This document shows, in pieces, positions 50,249-59,792 of a stretch of 64,000 nt of DNA. Position 1 is the stretch's first letter, and every line of letters starts with the position of its first letter. The DNA comes from Paenibacillus brasilensis (lineage in GTDB: Bacteria > Bacillota > Bacilli > Paenibacillales > Paenibacillaceae): the NCBI RefSeq assembly GCF_009363115.1, contig NZ_CP045298.1, positions 62,001-126,000 of the forward strand, in the 5' to 3' direction. The notes under the pieces were generated by a model, which saw nothing but the letters and a program-made list of their open reading frames with translations, searched no databases and was not told the DNA's origin. The translations under genes and the position numbers were made by a program.

Positions 50249-52255
50249 CTATAGTGTAAAAGGAACCAGCAGTCTCATGCCTGACCACTCACCTGGCTGC
50301 AAAGTCTCGCGAATTGGTGCTTTAGCATCTTCTCCAGACGCATACCAGCCCATGACACTCCATGGTTCACCGGGAATCACCGATTCCGGTATCCATTTAA
50401 CCTCTTCCCCACCGATTCGCAGTCCCACCGCTGTCTGCCAACGAATCGCTTGTTCAATCAACTGCCGGGCAGTGGACACATGATAGCTTCTCCATTCTTT
50501 TGTCCATGAGGAGGGCACTGCGGAGCTTTCTGGAAAATAGTCGAGTGGATCAGGTGGTGTATGCTCCCGCTCATAAAAGTGGAGTGTTCTTCCGGTATAA
50601 ACCAGACCGGCCCTCCCCTCCTGGGAAAATATAGACCCGGCTGTGTCATTATTAACCGTCATCTCATTTGGACGAATTTCACTGTCAGGACTGCCTGAGC
50701 TTGTGTGATCTGTTTCGTCTACCAGCGGATAACGGTGGATGGGCTCGTCAACACCTTCCGGCTCCCGGCGTGGACTCAATCCAATGGCAGCAAGCGTCTT
50801 GCGGATTTTGGCAGTCGAGTGTCCCGGAATAATAAAGTCCCGTTCGCCGATCCGTTCAAGCAATCCTTCCAACCCGGGATGGCGTGCAACAGTATCTGCA
50901 TCCTCATGTGTACCACATCGCAGAAGTGTTACCGTCGCAAATGCCGTTCGTCCGACATCACCTGCCCACTGCTCCAGAGCCACACGCACATGATCAGGTA
51001 CACCTGTCCGGCTGTACTTATCCAGAAGGGCAAAAATTGCTTGGGCCTCCATGCCCAGTTCAATTGCCTCTGTAACACTTTCTCTCGTGATACGGTATAT
51101 TGCCATCCGATCCCCTGTCACACGTTCACAGCAGCATTCCAGCCGCCAGCGAACGTCATAAGCTACCTCCGGTGGCACCAATATTTCAAAATCTGGCTGT
51201 ATGTAAAAGGTTCCCCGCTCTTGATTGCCAGCCTCTTTCTCATCCTTATATTGCCGAAGCATATCCAGAGGCGATATATTCCAGCGAAAGCACAATTCGC
51301 CCAATGCGTTTAGTCCCCAATCACCCATTCCAAAAGCGGTCAGGGCCTTCAGCCAGCCTTTGATCTCATCCTCAAATGCTTCAGAACTTTTGGGTCCAGC
51401 AGAAAATTCCATAGGGGCACTGGTTTGGGAGCCCGCTCCATTCAACCTCTCCTGTGAGATCAGACCCACCTGAAGCATCCATTGCAGCAACGACTTGACA
51501 GGCATCCAGCCCTCAGCTCCTGCATACCGGGAAGCAGCGCACAGCATGTATCGAAAATGCTGCATAGACGCTTCCGCCTTGCCGTATCTTTCCATGAGGG
51601 TATTAAAAATATGCTTGCGCATTTGCCAAGCAGACAATTGAATCCAAGCCGCCAGTTCTGCTTCCTGAATGCGAAAAGACACCGCCTCCTTTACCAGCAG
51701 ACCCAGGCTCAGCAGCAAATCCATCATTATCGCCGTTTGCACCGGATACAGATCGGAATGCGCGTACTGCAAGCCAAGCCCCACCAGATCCTCCGGATGA
51801 AAGGGAGTCAGTTCGTTCAATTTTTGCAATGATCGCTTATGTATGGTTCCCTTAGCCGTCAAAGGAACTCCCTGCACAGCAATACGTGACAGTGTGTGCA
51901 GCAACTCTGCCTCCAGCCCTGTTATCGCTTCATGTACAGCCACTGGATAATCCGTATGGACCACATTCATTGTACTTTGCTCTAACAGCATATCGTACAA
52001 ATCAGGTAGCCGTTGAATCGGGATATATAAAATGCGTTCCCCCCACGATTTAGTAACTGCCTCCATCCAGCCTCGGGCACGCAATCCGTGCAGTGCCAGC
52101 TTCGTTTCGGCACCGCTTAACACTCCCGTGGTAAGCTGCAAAGGCTCCTCTTCCTTCATGGGCTGTCCTGCGTGCCGGATCAAGCATCGTTTAAGCACTA
52201 ACAACTCATCCGATGTAAGCTCCCTCCAGTCGCCCTTCGTGTTGGTTACGTCCAT
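50249..52255 (-). CDS. Helicase-associated partner of XPB
   Basis: This 668-aa protein has an N-terminal winged-helix-like region and a helicase_C_3-type domain recognisable around residues 350-480 (FYIQPDFEILVPPEV, YRITRESVTEA, LEGLLERIGERDFIIPG). It contains no Walker A box. Such proteins sit beside XPB helicases in actinobacteria. The distance to the XPB gene is six bases, and the ATG at 52255 follows GGGAGG at 11 bases. The pairing suggests a joint DNA-repair or DNA-unwinding function. The sequence is somewhat longer than I would expect for the partner, with an E/S/D-rich segment near 500-545. Confidence 0.85.
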   Translation of the reverse strand: MDVTNTKGDWRELTSDELLVLKRCLIRHAGQPMKEEEPLQLTTGVLSGAETKLALHGLRARGWMEAVTKSWGERILYIPIQRLPDLYDMLLEQSTMNVVHTDYPVAVHEAITGLEAELLHTLSRIAVQGVPLTAKGTIHKRSLQKLNELTPFHPEDLVGLGLQYAHSDLYPVQTAIMMDLLLSLGLLVKEAVSFRIQEAELAAWIQLSAWQMRKHIFNTLMERYGKAEASMQHFRYMLCAASRYAGAEGWMPVKSLLQWMLQVGLISQERLNGAGSQTSAPMEFSAGPKSSEAFEDEIKGWLKALTAFGMGDWGLNALGELCFRWNISPLDMLRQYKDEKEAGNQERGTFYIQPDFEILVPPEVAYDVRWRLECCCERVTGDRMAIYRITRESVTEAIELGMEAQAIFALLDKYSRTGVPDHVRVALEQWAGDVGRTAFATVTLLRCGTHEDADTVARHPGLEGLLERIGERDFIIPGHSTAKIRKTLAAIGLSPRREPEGVDEPIHRYPLVDETDHTSSGSPDSEIRPNEMTVNNDTAGSIFSQEGRAGLVYTGRTLHFYEREHTPPDPLDYFPESSAVPSSWTKEWRSYHVSTARQLIEQAIRWQTAVGLRIGGEEVKWIPESVIPGEPWSVMGWYASGEDAKAPIRETLQPGEWSGMRLLVPFTL

Positions 52256-52261
52256 CCTAGA

Positions 52262-54043
52262 TTACGCCTCCCTTTTCTTTCCACCCTCGCGAGTCTCATC
52301 ACCCAGGCTTCCCATAACTTCTACAGCATTAAATCTGTGGACTGCATATCCATAGCCCTGTTCAATCAGGAAAAGCTGACGGCGGGCTGCAAAATCGGTC
52401 TCCTTACTGTTCTCTGTCACAAGCGCATAAAAATAAGCTTTATTCTCACCGGGCTTTGGTCTTAAAATACGACCAAGTCGTTGCGCCTCCTCCTGACGGG
52501 AGCCAAAACTACCTGATACCTCTATAGCTACGGCCGCATCCGGCAAATCCACCGCAAAGTTTGCCACCTTGGATACAAGTAAAGTCCGAATGGTCCCCTT
52601 GCGAAACGCATCAAACCAACGTATCCGTTCGGTCTGGCTCATAGACCCGGTAATTAACGGCACGCCCAGTTCCTGAGCCAACATACGCAATTGGTCCAAA
52701 TATTGACCGATGATCAGCGTAGGCAAGCCGCTGTGCCGCTGCATCAGGCTACGCACTGCTTCCAGCTTGGCCGGATTTTCGGCCGCAATCCGGTACTGCT
52801 GTCTGCCTTCGGCACGCATGCTGCGTTCCAACAGTTCACCTGTCATCGGAAGCCTCAGCTCCACACAATCGACCTGAGCGATCCAGCCCTGCCGCTCCAG
52901 CTCCTTCCAAGGCATATCGTACCGCTTCGGTCCAATTAAAGAGAACACATCCCGCTCACAGCCGTCCTCCCGAACCAGTGTGGCCGTCAAGCCCAAACGA
53001 CGGGTGGCCTGAATATCTGCTGTCGCCCGAAAGACTGGCGCAGGCAGCAAATGCACCTCATCGTATACAATAAGTCCCCACTTCCGCTCACTCAGCAGCT
53101 TCATATGCTCAAACTCCCCGCCTTTGCTGCGACGATGCGTCAAAATCTGGTAGGTTGCCACCGTAATCGGGCGTACCTCTTTTTTCTGACCACTGTATTC
53201 CCCGATCAAATCAACCGGAATATCCGTCTTTTGCTTCAACTCCTCAATCCATTGGCGAACAGAGGTGGTATTCGAGGTTAAAATAAGCACTTCACACTGA
53301 AGCCGATCCATCACTGCCATGCCAATCACTGTTTTACCCGCTCCGCATGGGAGCACCAGCACACCGCTGCCACCCAAGCCGTCAGCTCCTTCAAACGCAT
53401 CAGCAGCCTCAATTTGATAATCACGAAGCTGCAGCTTTGCTTGTCCCTGCCCCAAGGAAAAATGGAGCTGATTTCCCTCCAGATATCCGGCCGTATCGAC
53501 AACTGGATACCCCAATCGAGTTAATTCCTGCTTGAGCAAGCCGCGATTTTCAGGCGGTACAGAAGCGCTCACCTCACCAGTGCGAAGCAACCCAAGCTGC
53601 TTTAGCTCCTGCTTGATCAGTAGCTCCTCCAGTAAAGCCGGGGTGTCTGCTGTCAGGAACAAGCGATCATCCATTGTGTAGCTGTCGACTGTACCCGTCT
53701 TCATCTCCCCACTTGTAGCTTGTACATCTTCCGTACTTGCCCGTGACAGCGTTAACGTTCCATATCGAGAAACGAGCTGTTCCATATCCTTTAACAAATC
53801 ACGCGGAATTTCCCAACGAGACATAGACTGCAGACTATTTTGAATGTGCTCTGCACTCCACCCGAGGGCAGCCGCATTCCACAATGACAATGGAGTGATA
53901 CGATATGTATGAAAAGCGGACGGGCTTTTAACCAGCTCTGCGTAAATTTGCAGTTGTGAACGAGCATACTCCGAACGCGGCAAGCCCATTTCCAGCAGAA
54001 TGGTAAAATCGCGTTGTACAATACAAGGATATTCTGGATTCAT
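52262..54043 (-). CDS. xpb: XPB/Rad25-type DNA repair helicase
   Basis: This 593-aa SF2 helicase has the N-terminal XPB domain (about 3-100; LVKSPSAFHTYRITPLSLW), a damage-recognition-like segment, Walker A PCGAGKT (232-238), DEVH (328-331), TAT followed by the XPB-specific RED motif (358-360), and EEAQRLGRILRPK. Archaeal XPB works with the nuclease Bax1; here the next gene is the helicase-associated partner instead. XPB is rare in Bacillota outside paenibacilli and relatives, so horizontal origin is possible, though base composition looks ordinary. The ATG at 54043 has a GGGAGG site. Confidence 0.94.
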   Translation of the reverse strand: MNPEYPCIVQRDFTILLEMGLPRSEYARSQLQIYAELVKSPSAFHTYRITPLSLWNAAALGWSAEHIQNSLQSMSRWEIPRDLLKDMEQLVSRYGTLTLSRASTEDVQATSGEMKTGTVDSYTMDDRLFLTADTPALLEELLIKQELKQLGLLRTGEVSASVPPENRGLLKQELTRLGYPVVDTAGYLEGNQLHFSLGQGQAKLQLRDYQIEAADAFEGADGLGGSGVLVLPCGAGKTVIGMAVMDRLQCEVLILTSNTTSVRQWIEELKQKTDIPVDLIGEYSGQKKEVRPITVATYQILTHRRSKGGEFEHMKLLSERKWGLIVYDEVHLLPAPVFRATADIQATRRLGLTATLVREDGCERDVFSLIGPKRYDMPWKELERQGWIAQVDCVELRLPMTGELLERSMRAEGRQQYRIAAENPAKLEAVRSLMQRHSGLPTLIIGQYLDQLRMLAQELGVPLITGSMSQTERIRWFDAFRKGTIRTLLVSKVANFAVDLPDAAVAIEVSGSFGSRQEEAQRLGRILRPKPGENKAYFYALVTENSKETDFAARRQLFLIEQGYGYAVHRFNAVEVMGSLGDETREGGKKREA

Positions 54044-54130
54044 AGTTTCCTCCCATCAATCTAACCAGACATTATTTCAAATTTATATCATAAACAGCTT
54101 GTCCGATTATCGGCAAACCAGCCGGAATAG

Positions 54131-54165
54131 CAAGAAGTCCAATCCATATTCGGATTGAACTCCTA
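54131..54165 (-). terminator. Weak hairpin after the CBS gene
   Basis: On the minus strand CAATCC and GGATTG form a stem around GAATAT, with partial extension by AGTTC and GGACT. Only TTCTTG follows, so termination is uncertain. Two copies of TGCTTAGG precede it. Confidence 0.35.
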
Positions 54166-54190
54166 AGCAATGCCTAAGCATATTTTTCTT

Positions 54191-54619
54191 TTAGTGAACC
54201 TGTTCGGAAATTTGGCTAAGCGCCTCACCCGCATTGTCTGCAAATATATTGCGTACAGCCAAGTCGCCAATCGAAACAATCCCGATCAAACGATCTCCTT
54301 CAGTCACAGGCAAACGGCGGATTTGCTGCTCTGCCATCAGCTCGGCTGCTTGATCCACCGACATGTCTGCTCTGGCTGTGCGAATACCTGTCGTCATAAC
54401 CGCATCGACTGAGCTGGAACCCGAATGCTTATCCGCATAACCACGAACAACAAGGTCACGGTCCGTGATTACACCAATCAGCTTGTCACTACCTTCCTTC
54501 TCTACAACTGGTATAAAACCGGTATCATTGTCCTTCATTTTGACTGCAACCTCATAAATATTGTCCTGTGGGGTCACCGTTACGCATTTTTTAGTCATAA
54601 CTTCCTGAACCTTTTTCAT
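54191..54619 (-). CDS. CBS-domain protein
   Basis: This 142-aa protein is a pair of CBS domains (about 7-65 and 72-130) with the repeated IGVITDRDLVVR and IGIVSIGDLAVR strands, forming one Bateman module. Such stand-alone modules bind adenosine nucleotides and regulate partners; B. subtilis YhcV is similar. No partner is evident. The ATG at 54619 follows AAAAGGAGGG. It lies 79 bases after the M20 gene on the same strand. Confidence 0.9.
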   Translation of the reverse strand: MKKVQEVMTKKCVTVTPQDNIYEVAVKMKDNDTGFIPVVEKEGSDKLIGVITDRDLVVRGYADKHSGSSSVDAVMTTGIRTARADMSVDQAAELMAEQQIRRLPVTEGDRLIGIVSIGDLAVRNIFADNAGEALSQISEQVH

Positions 54620-54697
54620 GGGTACTCCCTCCTTTTCAAGAGTAGGTTACCCCATTTTATTAAGCTCATACTCCGATTTAATCCGTCCCCGGTCAAC

Positions 54698-55891
54698 TTA
54701 TCCAACATTTCGTTCCGCTGCATATCCGGTGGACATCGCAATAAACAAACGAACCGCATGGATCATAGCGTCTTCATCAAAATCAAATTTGGGGTGATGA
54801 TGCGGATACACCGCATTTTTAGCTGGGTTCCCCGCCCCCACGAACATGAAGCAGCCCGGCACACGTTCCAAATAATAAGCAAAATCTTCGGCAGGCATGA
54901 GCTTCGACGCCTCTTTTACATTCCCCTCGCCAAAAACAGGTCGTGCTTCCTTAAAGAAACGAGAAGCCTCATACGCATCATTCACTACAGGTGGATATCC
55001 CATAATATAGCGGATTTTTGCTGTTGTACCATATGTTGCAGCTGTAAGCTCTGTCACCTCATGCAGCCGCTCTTTCATCACAGTGCGCGTTTCCTCATCA
55101 AACGTACGGACCGTTCCACTCAAGCGGCAGGTTTCCGCGATCACATTTTGCGCAAAGCCTCCTTGAATGGTCCCCACTGTCAATACAGCCGGTCGCAATG
55201 GGTCGACTGAACGGCTTACAATACTTTGCAGCTGCATTACGAGCGCTGAACCCGCTACCACACTATCGTGAGTGGACTGAGGCATACCACCATGCCCACC
55301 CTTACCTGTAATCTCAATATAAAAATCATCTGCTGCCGCCATCAGCGGTCCTGCGCAGCTAGCAGCCGTCCCAACCGGAAATGGTGTCCATAAATGAATG
55401 CCGTAAATGACATCTACACCTTCCAGCTCGCCCTCTTTGATTACATTAACTGCACCGCCAGGCAGCAATTCCTCCGCAGGCTGGAATAACAACCGGATTT
55501 CTCCTGCCAGCTCATCACGGTTCAGACTAAAATAGTATGCCGTTCCCAGCAATACGGAGGTATGCCCGTCATGTCCGCAAGCATGCATCGCCCCATCCAC
55601 GCTAGAGCGATATTCACACTCCTTCTCATCCTGAATCGGAAGAGCATCCATATCTGCACGCAACATCACGACAGGTCCAGGCTTGGCGCCACGAATAGTC
55701 CCGACAACACCGTGTCCTCCGACCTGACGACGAACCTCAATTCCCCAACTCTCCAGCTTATCCGCCACAAAAGCAGCAGTGTTGTTTTCCTGAAAAGAAA
55801 TTTCAGGATTTTTATGTAAATATCTACGCCACTCCACCATATGTGCCTGCAATTGATCAAACCAGGACTTGTCTGTCAAATGTTGTGTCAT
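54698..55891 (-). CDS. M20 family amidohydrolase
   Basis: This 397-aa enzyme has the M20D metal-binding signatures: LRADMDALPI (about 76-85), HACGHDGHTSVLLG (about 108-121), PAEE near 137 and the late HHHPKFDFDEDA. Close relatives are N-acyl-L-amino-acid or N-acetyl-diaminopimelate amidohydrolases and hippurate hydrolases; the substrate cannot be told. There is no signal peptide. The ATG at 55891 has GAGGTGGAGC upstream. The 250 bases to the divergent SEDS gene hold promoters that I cannot define. Confidence 0.93.
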   Translation of the reverse strand: MTQHLTDKSWFDQLQAHMVEWRRYLHKNPEISFQENNTAAFVADKLESWGIEVRRQVGGHGVVGTIRGAKPGPVVMLRADMDALPIQDEKECEYRSSVDGAMHACGHDGHTSVLLGTAYYFSLNRDELAGEIRLLFQPAEELLPGGAVNVIKEGELEGVDVIYGIHLWTPFPVGTAASCAGPLMAAADDFYIEITGKGGHGGMPQSTHDSVVAGSALVMQLQSIVSRSVDPLRPAVLTVGTIQGGFAQNVIAETCRLSGTVRTFDEETRTVMKERLHEVTELTAATYGTTAKIRYIMGYPPVVNDAYEASRFFKEARPVFGEGNVKEASKLMPAEDFAYYLERVPGCFMFVGAGNPAKNAVYPHHHPKFDFDEDAMIHAVRLFIAMSTGYAAERNVG

Positions 55892-56145
55892 TTTGCTCCA
55901 CCTCTCTTTTTAAAGCATCAGGCAAAACTCCGGATTTGCAATAAATCTTGCAGCTTTTTGCCTATATGCCGCTTCCTCAGGCCTTCATTATTTATCTTAT
56001 TGTAGCAGATATGGAATTGTTGCGATATCTGTTGCTCCATGAAGGTTGCAGAAGCCTATCAAACATAATATGATAAATGGACAAACGATAAAATGATAAC
56101 GTCTGCAAGCAATATACCTTGCAGCGAATACCGGGGGAAGCTGAT

Positions 56146-57402
56146 ATGAGAAATACGAAGCCGGAGACTCGAAGAAGAGGCACACCGGATTTCCAATTGC
56201 TGATCCTCACTTTGTTGCTGGTTGGATTCGGTGTAATCATGGTATTTAGCGCCAGCTCCAGCGTAGCTCTGCTGAATAAAGAAACCAATTTTGACTCTTT
56301 ATATTTTGTGAAGCGCCAAGCGGCATTTGCTATACTAGGACTTTTCATTATGTTGGTTACCATGAACATTAAGATGGAAAAATACAAAAAACTTTTCGTG
56401 CCTTTGTTCTTCATAACCATCCTGCTGTTGGTTATCGTTCTTTTCACGGGCTCGCTTAATGGCGCAAAAAGCTGGCTCAGGTTTGGCAGTATTGGATTCC
56501 AGCCAACGGAGCTTGCGAAAATCTCCATTATTCTGTACTTATCCGCACTCATCGTAAAAAAAGGAGATCGCTTTAGAGATTTGCGGACTGGCTACATACC
56601 TGTAACCGTCATTGTAGGTTTTGTTGCAGGACTTATCATGCTTCAACCCGATTTTGGCTCCTGTTTCATTCTGGTAGCCACCAGCGGTCTGATTATTTAC
56701 GCCGGAGGAGCCAGCATCAAGCATATTACGGCATCAGTCGCCCTGCTCGTTTTAGGGGCTTCCATCGTTTTTGGTATCGGGTCGTTATTTGGAGGAAACT
56801 CTGGCGCAGATGGACAGGCGGTAGCGAAGCAGGATTACAAAATCGGACGTTTTCAGGCCTTTCTCAATCCTATGGAATATAAACTGGGTGTCGGCTATAA
56901 TCTGGTGCAGTCCTTGCAAGCCATAGGGGACGGTGGACTAAGTGGGGCAGGATTTGGCAAAGGCATTATCAAGCTTCACTATTTGCCCAATTCGTTTAAT
57001 GATTTTATTTTCTCCGTCATTGGTGAAGAATTCGGATTCATCGGAACAGCCATCTTTCTGATGCTATATTTGTATTTCATTTGGCGAGGCATGCTCATCG
57101 CCCTTCGTTGCCATGATCCATTCGGGACGTTGGTAGGTACAGGCATTATGGGATTGATCGCCATTCAGGCGTTCATTAATATTGGTGGCGTGACCCAGAC
57201 GATTCCCATTACCGGGGTAACGCTTCCTTTCATCAGCTTTGGTGGTTCTTCTCTGCTCGTCACGATGTTCTCTATGGGCATCATGCTCAGCATTTCTCGT
57301 GAAAACACCAAGCAGGCGGTACAGGAGCGCACAACAGGCGTAGCTATTCGAAACGAAGTACCCAACCGCTTTCAAGCCCGGAGAACCAATCGTTATCGTT
57401 AA
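56146..57402 (+). CDS. SEDS glycosyltransferase, FtsW/SpoVE type
   Basis: This 418-aa protein has about ten membrane segments and the SEDS features FGVIMVFSASS (about 28-38), FQPTELAKIS (about 125-134), LQPDFGS, YNLVQSLQAIGDGGLSGAGFGKG and the C-terminal PFISFGGSS. SEDS proteins polymerise peptidoglycan with a class B PBP. The PDFQLLILTLLL start and length resemble SpoVE and FtsW more than RodA; I cannot choose between them. No class B PBP lies nearby. The start is the ATG at 56146 behind GGGGGAAG. Confidence 0.92.
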   Translation: MRNTKPETRRRGTPDFQLLILTLLLVGFGVIMVFSASSSVALLNKETNFDSLYFVKRQAAFAILGLFIMLVTMNIKMEKYKKLFVPLFFITILLLVIVLFTGSLNGAKSWLRFGSIGFQPTELAKISIILYLSALIVKKGDRFRDLRTGYIPVTVIVGFVAGLIMLQPDFGSCFILVATSGLIIYAGGASIKHITASVALLVLGASIVFGIGSLFGGNSGADGQAVAKQDYKIGRFQAFLNPMEYKLGVGYNLVQSLQAIGDGGLSGAGFGKGIIKLHYLPNSFNDFIFSVIGEEFGFIGTAIFLMLYLYFIWRGMLIALRCHDPFGTLVGTGIMGLIAIQAFINIGGVTQTIPITGVTLPFISFGGSSLLVTMFSMGIMLSISRENTKQAVQERTTGVAIRNEVPNRFQARRTNRYR

Positions 57403-57403
57403 A

Positions 57404-57452
57404 AAAGAACTTCCATTGACCACTTACAACAGTGGCTTTGGAAGTTCTTTTG
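57404..57452 (+). terminator. SEDS gene terminator
   Basis: AAGAACTTCC pairs with GGAAGTTCTT, with an inner CCACT/AGTGG hairpin, and ends in TTTT, two bases past the stop. Confidence 0.8.
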
Positions 57453-57492
57453 CATATGACGAAAAACGCCAATCTATTCGTTTTGATTTCTT

Positions 57493-57858
57493 TTATACCG
57501 CATCGTCCTTGAAAGCAACACCTTCTACTTTTACGTTCACTTCCACGACCCGCAAACCCGTCATGCTTTCGACAGCTTCTCGCACATTTTGCTGAAGTAT
57601 TCGGGACACTTCATGAATAGGTGTTTCGTAAAGCACAATAATACGTAGATCAATGGCAGCTTCGAGCTGTCCGACCTCGACAGATACGCCTTTTTGCACA
57701 TTTTTACCGCTCAGCCTTTTGGCCCAGCCTTCCGATAAGCCGCCTGACATTGCAGCAATGCCCGGTGTCTCTAGTGCGGCCATCCCCGCAATTTTACCTA
57801 CGACATCGTTGGAAATCTTGATGTTTCCTGCTTCCAGTTGTTGAACTTGCTCTGCCAT
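57493..57858 (-). CDS. Asp23/Gls24 family envelope stress protein
   Basis: This 121-aa protein carries the Asp23 domain: NIKISNDVVGKIAGMAA (about 12-28), PGIAAMSGG and the late EVNVKVEGV. These proteins sit under the membrane and respond to envelope stress. In B. subtilis the YloU member lies between rpmB and yloV; here none is there, so this may be that gene relocated, or the paralogue YqhY. The ATG at 57858 has a weak GGGGGACAT site. It is convergent with the SEDS gene. Confidence 0.9.
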   Translation of the reverse strand: MAEQVQQLEAGNIKISNDVVGKIAGMAALETPGIAAMSGGLSEGWAKRLSGKNVQKGVSVEVGQLEAAIDLRIIVLYETPIHEVSRILQQNVREAVESMTGLRVVEVNVKVEGVAFKDDAV

Positions 57859-58051
57859 GACCTATGTCCCCCTTCATGCATCCTTTATTTGTATTGTAAA
57901 GCCTCTGCCACTGCAAATGCAAACCTTTACGTATGAAAAACGACTTTCGTTTACAACCTATATCATCTTGGGTATATTAATTTAGAAAATCCGTACAAAT
58001 GACAGCATTCACCAAACTTGTACATATCCATTGATATCGAGGTGTATTTCA

Positions 58052-59122
58052 TTGAAAAATTGGTTATCTCCCGCTTTGCTTATCGCGACATTTGCTCTTA
58101 GCGCAGTCGCTCATTACACGCATTGGAACGCAATCGCTCAATTCATCATTTGTGCAATCGCTGTCGTGTTCGTAGCCGGTTTTCTCGGCAAAGCGACCGA
58201 AAGCGTAGCACATTATGCCGGGCAACGTCTGGGTGGATTTTTAAATGCCACCTTTGGAAACGCAGCCGAGCTGATCATCGCCATCTTTCTTGTCAAAGAA
58301 GGTCTTTACGATATGGTAAAGGCCAGTCTTACCGGCTCCATTATTGGCAATCTGCTGCTGGTTCTCGGGGCAAGTCTGTTTGCAGGCGGTATGAAATACA
58401 AGATACAGAATTTCAATGTCTCGCTGGCCGGTCTAAGCGGCTCACTGATGATCGTGGCTGTGATCGCTTTATTTGTCCCGGCTGTCTTTCTGAACACACA
58501 TGTCATTACGGACAACGAATCGGATACGCTCAGCCTTATTGTAGCAGGTACGCTCATTGTCGCTTATATTGCGTGGCTTATTTTTTCAATGATTACGCAT
58601 AAAGACTATTTAGCCGACGTGACCGAACAAAAGGATGAAGAATTGCCGCATGAGCATGCCCCCGTTTGGTCCAGAAACAAGTCCATTGCCTATTTAGTGC
58701 TTGCTACTGTCATGGTCGCTTTTGTCAGCGAATGGCTGGTAGGAACACTGGAGGTATTTACGGTCCAGTTTGGGCTCAGCGAATTGTTCGTAGGTGCGTT
58801 CCTCGTCGCGATTATTGGGAATGCGGCCGAACACAGCGCTGCCATTTTGCTGGCAATGAAAAACAAAATCGGCGCATCCGTCGAAATTGCAGTGGGCAGC
58901 AGTCTGCAAATTGCACTATTTGTTGCCCCTGTGCTGATTTTTGTCAGTTACTTCATGGGAAACACAATGAATATCGTGTTCACTACAATTGAGCTGGTCT
59001 CCATAGCAGTCTCTGTATTTATCGCCAAATCCATTACTCAGGACGGATCAACCAACTGGTATGAAGGCCTGATGCTGCTGGTCGTGTATATCTTGTTAGG
59101 TGTATCCTTCTTCCTCGTTTAA
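58052..59122 (+). CDS. cax: Ca2+/H+ antiporter (CaCA family)
   Basis: This 356-aa protein has about 11 membrane segments in two inverted halves, each with the CaCA exchange motif: GNAAELIIAIFLVKEG near 70-85 and GNAAEHSAAILLAMKNK near 250-266. The acidic residues bind calcium. It resembles ChaA/YfkE and exports Ca2+ using the proton gradient. The start is a TTG at 58052, seven bases after GAGGTG; no ATG fits. The window thus holds both a pump and an antiporter for calcium. Confidence 0.92.
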   Translation: MKNWLSPALLIATFALSAVAHYTHWNAIAQFIICAIAVVFVAGFLGKATESVAHYAGQRLGGFLNATFGNAAELIIAIFLVKEGLYDMVKASLTGSIIGNLLLVLGASLFAGGMKYKIQNFNVSLAGLSGSLMIVAVIALFVPAVFLNTHVITDNESDTLSLIVAGTLIVAYIAWLIFSMITHKDYLADVTEQKDEELPHEHAPVWSRNKSIAYLVLATVMVAFVSEWLVGTLEVFTVQFGLSELFVGAFLVAIIGNAAEHSAAILLAMKNKIGASVEIAVGSSLQIALFVAPVLIFVSYFMGNTMNIVFTTIELVSIAVSVFIAKSITQDGSTNWYEGLMLLVVYILLGVSFFLV

Positions 59123-59306
59123 AGAACTTAAAAGCTTCTTATCGTGCCACTGCGCAGTTGGATGGTGCTTCCCATCGCCATCGCCACCGCCTCCGGATTT
59201 CTTAAATAAAGCCTATGTTTAAGGTGGAAATCCTGGGGGGCAATAGTATCCTAAGATCAAATGAAATATGGAGTGTTCTAATGCAGCACCTTATATAAAA
59301 AAGTAT
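59123..59306. other. Intergenic stretch without a recognised feature
   Basis: Between the antiporter gene and the ylaN terminator I see no terminator for the antiporter, no RNA gene and no credible ORF. Confidence 0.5.
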
Positions 59307-59340
59307 CAAAAAAAGCATGCTCTCAGATTCCGCATGCTCT
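59307..59340 (-). terminator. ylaN terminator
   Basis: On the minus strand AGCATGC and GCATGCT form a stem over an 11-base loop and run into TTTTTTT. Confidence 0.85.
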
Positions 59341-59360
59341 CAATCATTCAAACCGTCTTT

Positions 59361-59651
59361 TTAATTGGCCTTATTATTCATGGCCTCATATAGAATAGCC
59401 AGATTGCGTTCCAGCTCACTGACCAGCTGTTTACCTACCATTTCCGGAAGAAGTCCAGCGCGAACCGCAAAATCCACTTCCTTGGAAAATCCGTACATCT
59501 GAGTATCCAGCACTTCCTCATAGAGAGGGCAATAACGGGTTGCCAGATTCTCCATCTGTACTTCAATAAGCTTCTTTATTTTATCTGCATCTTCCTGAAG
59601 CAGATTAATGGCCTTGATATTCAATTGTTCCTGCAAATCAGATGAAGTCAT
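59361..59651 (-). CDS. ylaN: YlaN family protein (DUF1507)
   Basis: This 96-aa helical protein contains the YlaN pattern [16 protein letters not shown] [32 protein letters not shown] and [10 protein letters not shown]. YlaN is important in low iron in B. subtilis and S. aureus and binds Fur to relieve repression. The start is the ATG at 59651 with GGGGGAAG upstream; an ATG at 59675 precedes that site. It is monocistronic, with its own terminator. Confidence 0.93.
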   Translation of the reverse strand: MTSSDLQEQLNIKAINLLQEDADKIKKLIEVQMENLATRYCPLYEEVLDTQMYGFSKEVDFAVRAGLLPEMVGKQLVSELERNLAILYEAMNNKAN

Positions 59652-59737
59652 GGATTCTTCCCCCCTATGTCTCAATGTCGCACAAGACGTCCTAAACTTA
59701 ATATTAGACCAAATTGCAGGCTAATACAAGAACCTGA

Positions 59738-59774
59738 CAAAAAAAGCATCCCTACAGTTACAGGTAGGGATGCT
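59738..59774 (-). terminator. Terminator of the HPr-like gene
   Basis: On the minus strand AGCATCCCTA and TAGGGATGCT form a perfect ten-base stem around a ten-base loop and run into TTTTTTTG. Confidence 0.92.
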
Positions 59775-59792
59775 TCTGCTTCATAAATAAAT

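Noticed and set aside
59123..59306. Possible small gene after the Ca2+/H+ antiporter
   Set aside because: No ribosome site or frame of credible composition was found.
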